Origin: Geobacillus icigianus
GTDB lineage: Bacteria > Bacillota > Bacilli > Bacillales > Anoxybacillaceae
Direction of reading: 5' to 3'
Length of the DNA stretch: 45,942 bases
Assembly: GCF_000750005.1 (NCBI RefSeq)
Contig: NZ_JPYA01000172.1
Span: forward strand, 1-45,942
The notes below the pieces were generated by a model, which had not been told where the DNA came from, searched no databases, and was given only the letters and a program-made list of their open reading frames with translations. Shown here piece after piece: positions 26,410 through 33,897 of the stretch; position 1 is the first letter of the stretch; every line of letters begins with the position of its first letter. The position numbers and the translations under genes were made by a program.

Positions 26410-27399
26410 TCAAGCCAGCCGCACTACCATCCGGCCGCGCAGCTCTCCACGCAAAATGCGCTTAAGCGCCTGCGGCAATTCAGCGAGCGAAATCTCTTTG
26501 GCAATCCGCTCCAAATCCGGCTTCAAATCGCCAGCGAGCCGTTCCCAAATGCGAAGCCGCAAATCCATCGGACAATAGACCGAATCGATGCCAAGCAAGC
26601 TGACGCCGCGCAAAATGAATGGGTAGACCGTTGTCGGCACGTCCGCTCCTCCCGTCAATCCGCTTACCGCCACGGCCCCGCCGTAACGGATGCGGCTTAG
26701 CACGGTCGCCAGCGTCCGGCCGCCGACCGGATCGACCGCCGCCGCCCAGCGCTGCTGATCGAGCGAGCGAATGCGCTCGGCGGTGACGTCTTCGCGCGCC
26801 AACACTTTCTTGGCGCCAAGGGCGCGCAAATAATCGTGCTCCGCCGCTTTGCCTGTGCTCGCCTCTACCGTGTAGCCGCGCTTCGCGAGCATCGACACCG
26901 CCAGACTGCCGACGCCGCCCGTCGCCCCCGTAACGAGCACCGGCCCGTGTTCCGGCGTCAGCCCGTGCTCCTCAAGCCGATGGATGGACAACGCCGCCGT
27001 GAACCCCGCCGTGCCGATCGCCATCGCTTCTTTCAACGTCAACCCTTTCGGCAATGGCACGAGCCAGTCGCCGGGCAAACGCGCATACTCGCTGTAGCCG
27101 CCAAAGTGGGTGACGCCAATTTCATAGCCGGTAGCGACCACCTCATCCCCTTCAAGGAACCGCGGATGTTGCGACGAGACGACGACTCCGGCCAAGTCAA
27201 TCCCGGGCACGAACGGATACGTTTTCACAATTTTGCCGTCCGGGATCGACGCCAGCCCGTCTTTGTAGTTGACGCTTGAATAATGGACGCGGACGACGAC
27301 ATCCCCTTCCGGCAAATCGTCCATCGAGATCGTTTTCACCTCAGCTGTAAACTCCGTTTCCGTTTTGTTGACAACAAACGCTTGAAATGCGGACATCAT
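26410..27399 (-). CDS. YhdH/AcuI-type zinc-free medium-chain oxidoreductase
   Basis: A 329-residue NADPH-dependent enzyme of the quinone-oxidoreductase group. The pattern SSVNYKDGLASIPDGKIVKTYP with VPGIDLAGVV, and GTAGFTAALSIHRLE, is typical of YhdH/YhfP/AcuI, which reduce acrylyl-CoA or related acceptors. The nucleotide fold is at TGATGGVGSLAVSML. Zinc ligands of alcohol dehydrogenases are lacking. The start is either of two adjacent ATG codons behind AAGGGTGAGG. It precedes dhaK and could share its transcript. The physiological substrate is not decided. Confidence 0.88.
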   Translation of the reverse strand: MMSAFQAFVVNKTETEFTAEVKTISMDDLPEGDVVVRVHYSSVNYKDGLASIPDGKIVKTYPFVPGIDLAGVVVSSQHPRFLEGDEVVATGYEIGVTHFGGYSEYARLPGDWLVPLPKGLTLKEAMAIGTAGFTAALSIHRLEEHGLTPEHGPVLVTGATGGVGSLAVSMLAKRGYTVEASTGKAAEHDYLRALGAKKVLAREDVTAERIRSLDQQRWAAAVDPVGGRTLATVLSRIRYGGAVAVSGLTGGADVPTTVYPFILRGVSLLGIDSVYCPMDLRLRIWERLAGDLKPDLERIAKEISLAELPQALKRILRGELRGRMVVRLA

Positions 27400-27480
27400 T
27401 TCCTCACCCTTTCCCCATGCATTTTTCCCTCATGTCATTCGACAAACAGACGCTACATTCCTTTCTGAACCAAGAAAACC

Positions 27481-27512
27481 ATCACTTCGGCTTGTGGGCG
27501 TAGGCGAGTGAT
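27481..27512. repeat. Hairpin upstream of the Uma2 gene
   Basis: ATCACT and AGTGAT flank a loop rich in GC (TTCGGCTTGTGGGCGTAGGCG split by position). It reminds me of single-strand hairpin ends of IS200/IS605-type elements, but no transposase lies nearby, so it stays an unexplained inverted repeat. Confidence 0.3.
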
Positions 27513-27607
27513 GAATAAACCTCTCATGAACGTCCTCCCTACCCTTCCTTGATTTCTTTTGCTAAACTGGAAACAAACGCATCCTTAAAATGAAAGAGGG
27601 GGAAACA

Positions 27608-28177
27608 GTGGGCAATATCCCTGACCCGAACAAAATTTACACGTACGCGGACTGGAAAACATGGGAAGGTCGCTGGGAACTGATCAATGGAAAAGCCTAT
27701 AATATGACCCCTGCTCCATCTTCGGAACATCAATTTGCAGTCGGAAAATTGTATTTTGCTTTGCGCCATGTTTTCCAAAACCAACATTGTTACGTCTTTA
27801 TGGCGCCGTTTGATGTATTCCTTAGCAAAAAGGAAACGTATGAACCCCCTGATGACATTGTCCAACCCGATATTGTGGTGATTTGCAATAAAAAACAGAT
27901 TGTCAAAAAAGGGGGTTACGGGGCGCCTGCGCTAGTTGTTGAAGTCTTGTCACCTTCAACCGCTTTAAAAGATTACAACGAAAAATTTTATACTTACCAA
28001 CACTATGGCATTGCGGAATATTGGATCGTCGATACAGCTAACAAAATGCTTCATGTATACAATTTGCACAAAGGGGTCTATCAACGGCATGCCACATACG
28101 GGCAACAAGACACGCTGCATTCCGTACAATTTAAGGACTTAGCTATTCCATTAACGTATGTATTTGAATGGAGTTAA
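27608..28177 (+). CDS. Uma2 / DUF820 family putative nuclease
   Basis: A 189-residue protein of the Uma2 (DUF820) family, a PD-(D/E)XK nuclease-like fold common in cyanobacteria and thermophilic Firmicutes. It shows WELINGKAYNMTPAPSSEHQ, VFMAPFDVFL, DDIVQPDIVVI with the candidate metal Asp, LVVEVLSPSTALKDYNEK with Glu and Lys, and YWIVD. The preferred start is a GTG at 27608, five bases after GAGGGGG. Its AT content is somewhat higher than that of its neighbours. The biological role is unknown; family members are often linked to mobile elements. Confidence 0.85.
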   Translation: MGNIPDPNKIYTYADWKTWEGRWELINGKAYNMTPAPSSEHQFAVGKLYFALRHVFQNQHCYVFMAPFDVFLSKKETYEPPDDIVQPDIVVICNKKQIVKKGGYGAPALVVEVLSPSTALKDYNEKFYTYQHYGIAEYWIVDTANKMLHVYNLHKGVYQRHATYGQQDTLHSVQFKDLAIPLTYVFEWS

Positions 28178-28360
28178 AACGGTTCTGACCATTCAGTGTT
28201 CATGATCGATCTTTCGTCAAACAGACAGAAATCGATGATCGGGCAGACGCTCCTAAAAATCTCCCCTCCCGAAACCCAAGCGCATAGGCGGAAGAACATT
28301 CTGCCCCCGCGGCAGCCGTGTCATACCGTATTTTTCTAAACAGCCGCACAAAAGCAAACA

Positions 28361-28392
28361 AAACGCCAGCCCGTCGACCCAAGCTGGCGTTT
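28361..28392. terminator. Terminator of the aminotransferase gene
   Basis: AAACGCCAGC pairs with GCTGGCGTTT, with a T-rich flank on the minus strand. It lies ten bases beyond the aminotransferase stop. The remainder of 28178-28360 shows no gene. Confidence 0.85.
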
Positions 28393-28402
28393 GTCCTTCT
28401 TC

Positions 28403-29755
28403 TTATTGAATGGCTGCTAACGCCTCTGTTAAGACGCGGACAAGGAGCGACAGTTCGTCATCACTGATGCAAAGTGGCGGCGACAAGGTGAGCACGTTGT
28501 TGTACCCGGCGACCGTCGTTCCGTTTTTGCCGATGATGACGCCATGGGCTTTGCATTGGCTGATTACTTGGTTGACGAGCGACACATCAAGCGGCTCTTT
28601 CGTCGCTCGGTCGACGACCAACTCAATGCCGACAAGCAGTCCTCTTCCGCGCACATCCCCGACGTACGGATGATCGGCCAGTTTCGTTTTCAGTGCCGAA
28701 AGCAGCCATTCGCCGGCTTCACGGGAACGGTCAAACAAGCGCTCCGTCTCCATGATTTCGATGTTTTTCAGCGCCACCGCACAAGCAGCCGGGTGGCCGC
28801 CAAACGTATTGACATGGCGGAAGTAATCGTATTCGTCCGTTCCTTTAAACGCCTCATAAATCTCTTTCCGCACCGCCGTGGCCGCCAGCGGCAAGTAAGC
28901 GCTCGTAATGCCTTTGGCCATCGTAATGATGTCTGGCTTAACCTCTTCATGCATGAACCCGAACGGCTTCCCGGTTCGGCCGAAACCGCAGATGACCTCA
29001 TCGACAATGAGCAAGGCGCCGTGCTTTTCACATACTTCCTTGACCGCTTTCATGTATCCATCGGGCGGCATCAGCACCCCGCCGCCAGTGATGATCGGCT
29101 CCATGATCATGGCGGCAATCGTCTCACTCAGCTCCCACGTCATCACATCGTCAACTGCTTTCACGGCCCGAAGCTGGCGCGGATCGTCCGCTGTGTCAGG
29201 ATCGCGGTAGCGATCAGGCGGCGGCACATGGATGAAGCCCGGGGCGAGCGGCTCGTATTTGTATTTCCGTTGCGCCTGCCCGGTCGCCGCAAGCGCTCCC
29301 ATCGAGTTGCCATGATACGCCCGGTAGCGGGAGACGATTTTGTATCGGTGGGGTTCTCCGCGTTGCTGATGGTATTGGCGGGCGATTTTAAACGCCGTTT
29401 CGTTCGCCTCTGACCCGCTGTTTGAGAAGAAGATGACATACTCATCGCCCAACAGTTCGCTGAGCTTTTCGCCGAGCTGGATCGCCGGCAGGTGGCTTTG
29501 CGTGAGCGGGAAATACGCCAGCGTTTTCAGCTGCTCATACGCCGCCTCCGCCAGCTCCTCGCGCCCATACCCGACGTTGACGCACCAAAGCCCGGCCATC
29601 GCATCCAAATACTGACGGCCAGCTGCGTCCACCACCCAACAGCCTTTTGCTTGGTCCGCAATCAGCGTTGCTTGTGGGTTATACGGCTTCATCGAATGCC
29701 AAACGTATCGATCGTCTTTGTCGAGCCACAGTTGGTGGGTTGGTTCGGTTTTCAT
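28403..29755 (-). CDS. Class III omega-amino-acid aminotransferase
   Basis: A 450-residue PLP enzyme of class III (GABA / beta-alanine:pyruvate type). Hallmarks are SNSGSEANETAFKIARQYH, SRYRAYHGNSMGALAATG, IVDEVICGFGRTGK with the PLP-ring Asp252, and TMAKGITSAYLPL with the Schiff-base Lys281. The start at 29755 has GGAAGGGAG upstream; an adjacent GTG at 29758 is also possible. A longer frame to 29836 runs over the putative regulatory site and is rejected. Genomic context (PucR regulator, GabP permease) favours GABA or beta-alanine as the donor; the substrate is inference. Confidence 0.88.
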   Translation of the reverse strand: MKTEPTHQLWLDKDDRYVWHSMKPYNPQATLIADQAKGCWVVDAAGRQYLDAMAGLWCVNVGYGREELAEAAYEQLKTLAYFPLTQSHLPAIQLGEKLSELLGDEYVIFFSNSGSEANETAFKIARQYHQQRGEPHRYKIVSRYRAYHGNSMGALAATGQAQRKYKYEPLAPGFIHVPPPDRYRDPDTADDPRQLRAVKAVDDVMTWELSETIAAMIMEPIITGGGVLMPPDGYMKAVKEVCEKHGALLIVDEVICGFGRTGKPFGFMHEEVKPDIITMAKGITSAYLPLAATAVRKEIYEAFKGTDEYDYFRHVNTFGGHPAACAVALKNIEIMETERLFDRSREAGEWLLSALKTKLADHPYVGDVRGRGLLVGIELVVDRATKEPLDVSLVNQVISQCKAHGVIIGKNGTTVAGYNNVLTLSPPLCISDDELSLLVRVLTEALAAIQ

Positions 29756-29826
29756 CACCGCTTGGCTCCCTTCCATTGGAAATCGTTCTATTTTACAGCC
29801 ATTATCGCTCATCCCGCACCACGGTT

Positions 29827-29840
29827 CATTAGACAAAGTG
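29827..29840 (-). promoter_or_regulatory. Candidate operator, CACTTTGTCTAATG
   Basis: The same 14 bases occur at 31813-31826 before gabP. Here they lie about 72 bp before the aminotransferase start, upstream of a possible TAAAAT -10. An activator site for the PucR-family protein encoded between the two targets is the simplest reading. Confidence 0.55.
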
Positions 29841-29883
29841 TAAAAATAGTCGTTTCATCCGTTCCACAGTTTGACTACCATTT

Positions 29884-30022
29884 TCACCCTAAACCACTAG
29901 GAGACCGGCGATTACATCGTGCATACCGCTTCTCGGCATTGTTTCTTAAATAAAAAAACTTGAAACACTGTACACATTTATTCATTGAACAAAGGAAACC
30001 ACTGCTTTTCACCAGCCCTCTA
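29884..30022 (-). repeat. Dispersed repeat family, copy C
   Basis: Minus-strand copy with core CTGGTGAAAAGCAG at 30015-30002 and an ATG exactly 30 nt after the core start (29985). The 33-codon frame reads MNKCVQCFKFFYLRNNAEKR and ends with CNRRSPSGLG, clearly related to copies A and B. It fills most of the space between the pucR-family gene and the aminotransferase promoter region. Confidence 0.75.
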
Positions 30023-30071
30023 GAGACGAATCTCTGCTAGGACTGCGTCCATCCCTCTAGGGCTATGGCCT

Positions 30072-31688
30072 TTACTCGGCTCCAAGCGCGGCCCTCCGTT
30101 GCCCATGCATCTCCCCGCCGCTCATCAAGTAGTCGTACGCTTGGAGCATCAACTCGAGAGCCAACCGCTTGTCCGCTTCCATGAAATCAGTCCCAAGGAA
30201 TCTTTCTAGCTTTTCCATGCGGTGGTACAACGTCTGCCGGACAATAAACAGCCGCCTCGCCGTTTCTTGTTTTGAGCCGTTGCACTGCAAATACACCTTA
30301 AGCGTTTCAAGCAGCTTTCCATTATGTTTCCGGTCATACTCGATAATCGGGCCTAAATAGCTGCCTACCATTTCACGAAGATCGCTATATTTATCAAGCA
30401 CCGTGATCATCCGATACAAATCAAGGTCATTATAAAATAGGCTGGTCGATTTCCCCTTCATCCGGCTCCGAATGGTCAGCGCCTCGAGCGCGGCCGCATA
30501 ACTTTTCTTCATCGCCGAAAGGGACTTGACAAACGTCCCAACGCCGACGAGCAAATGAGGAAGTCTCGTTGGGACAAACTCTGACTCCATAAGACACCTG
30601 ATACTTTCCGCGATCCGGCTTTTCCACGTCGCCTCATCCCGTTGATTGATTGCGATAAACGCCAAGTGCCGTCCCATGTCGGATGAAAGCAGAAAAAAAC
30701 CACGCTGCTCAAACACCGACCGACACAACAGCTTAAAGTATGTCGAATCGAAATTTCCTTTTTGGCCGGCCCCTTCTGCTTTGCACACCCACACAACTCC
30801 CCCGTTGATTTGGTAATATGGAAAATAATGAGACAAATAAGACGAAACCTCTTCTTCCGTATACTTCCCTTCCATCCATCCCTTCACCCATTCGTTTTCT
30901 TCCGTCCGCCGCTTTTCCTCAATGTAAAGATTCCGCAACAAGTGCTGTGCCAAGGCAGTAGCTGTTCGATCCAAAATCAGCACATCAAACTCATTGATGT
31001 CCCGATCGGTGGGGAGAAGGGCCAGTTCCGCATATTCCGTGCCAAACAAAGAAATCGGTTTCGAAACGGCGCCCGGCGGCAGGCTGGCTTCGGATGGAAC
31101 ACCGCTTTCGTTCCCCCGCTTCGGCCGTCCAGGGACATACTCAGCTTCCCCACCGTTCATTTTGAACATGACATCATGGCCTAGGCAGCGATGGAGAACT
31201 TTCAAAATGTCGCGATGATGGTGGATGGCCAGCAACTTTTTATTCAGCTCTTGGGAATAGGACTCAAGCTGGGAAATCATCTTATACTGCTGGTTAATTA
31301 AATAGGTATGAATATCATGGGTGATCTCAACGAACGGGACTTCCTCAAGAAAAAGAATAAGTGGGAAATGGTGCTGATCAGCCAACTCGATCGCCTCTTC
31401 CGGAATGGACGAAGCGTATGTTCCCAGTTCAATGCACAGCCCGGAGGCGTCACACTCAATCAATTGCTGAAGCAGCGACAAAAAGAGCGAATCGTCCTCC
31501 CGCCATCCAATTCCGGTAGACAAAATCAACTCCTTGCCGCGCAACAAGTTGCTGATTTTCGTCACCTCGACGACATGCACCCATTTGACCGTCCTGGACA
31601 ATCCTTCCTTCCCTGCGACAACCATTGTATTTTCAAAATGTTTTCGCTGCAAAATATCAGCGACTGTAAAGGGAAAGTTGCCCCCCAT
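30072..31688 (-). CDS. PucR-family transcriptional regulator
   Basis: A 538-residue regulator. Residues about 5-125 form the PucR N-terminal domain (FTVADILQRKHFENTMVVAG, VKWVHVVEVTKISNLLRGKELILSTG). The middle part is GGDEF-like/GAF-like in position but not recognisable in motif. The C-terminal 70 residues are the PucR helix-turn-helix: LLETLKVYLQCNGSKQETA, RRLFIVRQTLYHRMEKLE. Relatives respond to purines or amino compounds and mostly activate catabolic genes. It lies between, and partly divergent to, gabP, and upstream of the aminotransferase. Ribosome site GGGGAGGA. Confidence 0.93.
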   Translation of the reverse strand: MGGNFPFTVADILQRKHFENTMVVAGKEGLSRTVKWVHVVEVTKISNLLRGKELILSTGIGWREDDSLFLSLLQQLIECDASGLCIELGTYASSIPEEAIELADQHHFPLILFLEEVPFVEITHDIHTYLINQQYKMISQLESYSQELNKKLLAIHHHRDILKVLHRCLGHDVMFKMNGGEAEYVPGRPKRGNESGVPSEASLPPGAVSKPISLFGTEYAELALLPTDRDINEFDVLILDRTATALAQHLLRNLYIEEKRRTEENEWVKGWMEGKYTEEEVSSYLSHYFPYYQINGGVVWVCKAEGAGQKGNFDSTYFKLLCRSVFEQRGFFLLSSDMGRHLAFIAINQRDEATWKSRIAESIRCLMESEFVPTRLPHLLVGVGTFVKSLSAMKKSYAAALEALTIRSRMKGKSTSLFYNDLDLYRMITVLDKYSDLREMVGSYLGPIIEYDRKHNGKLLETLKVYLQCNGSKQETARRLFIVRQTLYHRMEKLERFLGTDFMEADKRLALELMLQAYDYLMSGGEMHGQRRAALGAE

Positions 31689-31812
31689 CCTCTCCTCCCC
31701 TTTCTTTTAGCCTAATTTTTCATAAAAACATTCGAAATTTTATAGCCAAAATCCTTCTATCATGGGAGGCGTCTATTGACAAATTGTCCAATGATGCTCC
31801 ATTTTTTGTTGG

Positions 31813-31826
31813 CACTTTGTCTAATG
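31813..31826 (+). promoter_or_regulatory. Candidate operator before gabP, CACTTTGTCTAATG
   Basis: Identical to the site at 29827-29840. A related variant (CAAATTGTCCAATG) lies about 30 bp upstream near 31781-31794, giving an imperfect direct repeat. The site ends 12 bp before the proposed -35 box, the usual place for an activator. Confidence 0.6.
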
Positions 31827-31838
31827 TACAAGACAGGA

Positions 31839-31866
31839 TTTCCACTTACACTAAAAGCAATATTAT
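31839..31866 (+). promoter_or_regulatory. Candidate gabP promoter
   Basis: TTTCCA (31839-31844), a 16-bp spacer and TATTAT (31861-31866). The weak -35 fits a need for an activator. Confidence 0.45.
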
Positions 31867-31913
31867 GGTTTGACTATTTTGTAAATTCAAACTTCCTTGA
31901 GGGGGGAGTTCGG

Positions 31914-33305
31914 ATGAATCATTCGAGCTTGCAAAAAGGATTGAAAGAACGTCATATGGCCATGATCGCCATCGCCGGGGTCATCGGCGCCGGTCTGTTT
32001 GTTGGAAGCGGAGCTGTCATCCACTCGACAGGACCAGGAGCCATTGTCTCTTACGCTCTAGCAGGTGCGCTCGTTGTGCTTGTTATGCGGATGCTCGGGG
32101 AAATGGCGGCAGCCCGCCCAACGAGCGGATCGTTCGCCGCTTACGCCCATGAAGCGATCGGCCCGTGGGCAGGATTCACGGTTGGGTGGCTGTACTGGTT
32201 CTTTTGGGTGATTGTCATTGCGATTGAAGCGAATGCGGGAGCGGCGATCATCCAATATTGGTTTCCTTCTATTCCGTTATGGCTCCTTAGCCTTGTTCTC
32301 ACCATTTTGATGACGCTTACAAACATTTGGTCCGTGAAATCTTACGGGGAGTTTGAATATTGGTTCGCCTTCATCAAAGTAGCAAGTATCGTGCTTTTTC
32401 TCATTCTTGGCTTAGCGTTCATCTTCGGCCTTGCCCCGGGCAGCGATCCGGTCGGCTTGACAAATTTGACCGGCCACGGCGGGTTTATGCCGCATGGCAT
32501 CGGTTCGATCCTTGTCGGAATCGTCATCGTCATTTTCTCGTTCTTCGGGACAGAAATCGTCACGATCGCCGCCGGCGAATCGGCCGAGCCGCAAGAAGCG
32601 GTGTCGAAGGCGACGAAATCGGTCACATGGCGGATTTTAGTGTTTTTCATCGGCTCTATCGCCGTTGTCGTCACATTGCTGCCGTGGAACTCGGCAAGTG
32701 TCTTGAAAAGCCCATTTGTTGCTGTATTGGAACACGTCGGCGTCCCTGCGGCCGCCCAAATCATGAACTTTATCGTATTGACCGCGGTATTGTCTTGCCT
32801 CAACTCCGGGCTGTACACAACGTCACGCATGTTGTACTCCTTGGCGGAAAAAGGCGAGGCGCCGAAATCGTTTTTGCGGCTGAACAAAAACGGCGTCCCA
32901 GTTCGAGCTGTTATCGCCAGCACGCTGTTTGGCTACATCGCCGTCATCATGAACTACGTTTCGCCTGATAAAGTGTTTCTCTTTCTCGTCAACTCTTCCG
33001 GGGCGATCGCGCTGCTCGTCTATTTAGCTATTGCTGTCTCGCAGCTCCGCCTGCGAAAAAAACTCGAACGTGAAACCAATGCTGCCTTAAAAATTAAAAT
33101 GTGGCTGTTTCCATACTTGACTTATTTTACAATTCTTGTTTTGCTCGTCATCCTCGTTTCTATGCTATTCATTGAATCCATGGCTTCTCAGCTGTTGTTA
33201 ACATTGCTCATTACCGTTGTCGTGATCGTTTGCTACTTCGTGTTTGCCCGGCGTCATCTTCAGCCAAACTACCAACCGCCAGCATCAACAGTCATAAAAG
33301 AGTAA
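31914..33305 (+). CDS. gabP: GABA permease
   Basis: A 463-residue amino-acid permease of the APC superfamily with twelve helices. It is strongly similar along its length to what I recall of B. subtilis GabP: GVIGAGLFVGSGAVIHSTGPGA, GWLYWFFWVIVIAIEA, LNSGLYTTSRMLYSLAE and FLVNSSGAIALLVYLAIAVSQL. It imports 4-aminobutyrate (and possibly beta-alanine or proline analogues) with protons. A longer frame starts at 31776, but it covers the regulatory region and lacks a ribosome site; GAGGGGGGAG precedes the ATG at 31914. Confidence 0.93.
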   Translation: MNHSSLQKGLKERHMAMIAIAGVIGAGLFVGSGAVIHSTGPGAIVSYALAGALVVLVMRMLGEMAAARPTSGSFAAYAHEAIGPWAGFTVGWLYWFFWVIVIAIEANAGAAIIQYWFPSIPLWLLSLVLTILMTLTNIWSVKSYGEFEYWFAFIKVASIVLFLILGLAFIFGLAPGSDPVGLTNLTGHGGFMPHGIGSILVGIVIVIFSFFGTEIVTIAAGESAEPQEAVSKATKSVTWRILVFFIGSIAVVVTLLPWNSASVLKSPFVAVLEHVGVPAAAQIMNFIVLTAVLSCLNSGLYTTSRMLYSLAEKGEAPKSFLRLNKNGVPVRAVIASTLFGYIAVIMNYVSPDKVFLFLVNSSGAIALLVYLAIAVSQLRLRKKLERETNAALKIKMWLFPYLTYFTILVLLVILVSMLFIESMASQLLLTLLITVVVIVCYFVFARRHLQPNYQPPASTVIKE

Positions 33306-33328
33306 CGTTCATTATGGATGGATGAGCC

Positions 33329-33360
33329 TAGCGCCCATCACAAAGGGCGCTATTCCTTTT
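33329..33360 (+). terminator. Terminator of gabP
   Basis: TAGCGCCC pairs with GGGCGCTA with an eight-base loop and is followed by TTCCTTTT. Confidence 0.88.
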
Positions 33361-33514
33361 GAACAGCCCGTCTTCTCTGCTCACCCCCAACCACGTCCAC
33401 ACAGACATACAAACTTGACAACTTTTCAAACTTCCTCTCGCATTGGTATACATCGATTCCATTGCTATATATACTGATATTGAGAACAATTTCACAAACT
33501 AGGAGGCCGAAACT

Positions 33515-33826
33515 ATGATCATTCATGAACTGATAGGGATAGAACATTTGTTTACCGAGCAAGTTCAAAAAGGCTATTACATTATTCGCGAAACGTACCA
33601 AAACGTACTCGTTGAACCAAAAGACGGCGACACCGTCCGGCAAGTGGACGCCGGCACGGAAGAAGTCGTCACCATCGTATTTGATCCCGGCGACGAATAC
33701 TCCCTCATTCTCCTTGACACCTACACTTTCGCCGACGGCATCCCGTCTCTGGACGAGCTCAAAGAAACGATTGCCGCGGAATACGACGTCTTTGTCAATG
33801 ACCGTTGGGCTGCGGCGTCGTTGTAA
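33515..33826 (+). CDS. Hypothetical protein, 103 residues
   Basis: A small acidic soluble protein with no signal peptide or membrane helix. It shows alternating beta-strand-like segments (QNVLVEPKDGDTVRQVDAG, EEVVTIVFDPGDEYSLILL) and a C-terminal helix. An AGGAGG ribosome site eight bases before the ATG and clean codon use make it a convincing gene. I do not recognise the family. It stands alone, convergent with the DNA methyltransferase gene, in a segment that also holds the methyltransferase and CRISPR relic, so an accessory origin is possible. Confidence 0.7.
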   Translation: MIIHELIGIEHLFTEQVQKGYYIIRETYQNVLVEPKDGDTVRQVDAGTEEVVTIVFDPGDEYSLILLDTYTFADGIPSLDELKETIAAEYDVFVNDRWAAASL

Positions 33827-33897
33827 AAAACGCCCGAAACGATGGACAGCGGAGACAGCGTCTTTCATTCACGTAGTCAAGGAACCAGCCCGTTCGC

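Noticed and set aside
31811..31826. TGGCAC upstream of gabP as a sigma-54 -24 box
   Set aside because: The required GC of the -12 element is absent at the correct distance, and the regulator next door is PucR-type without an AAA+ domain.
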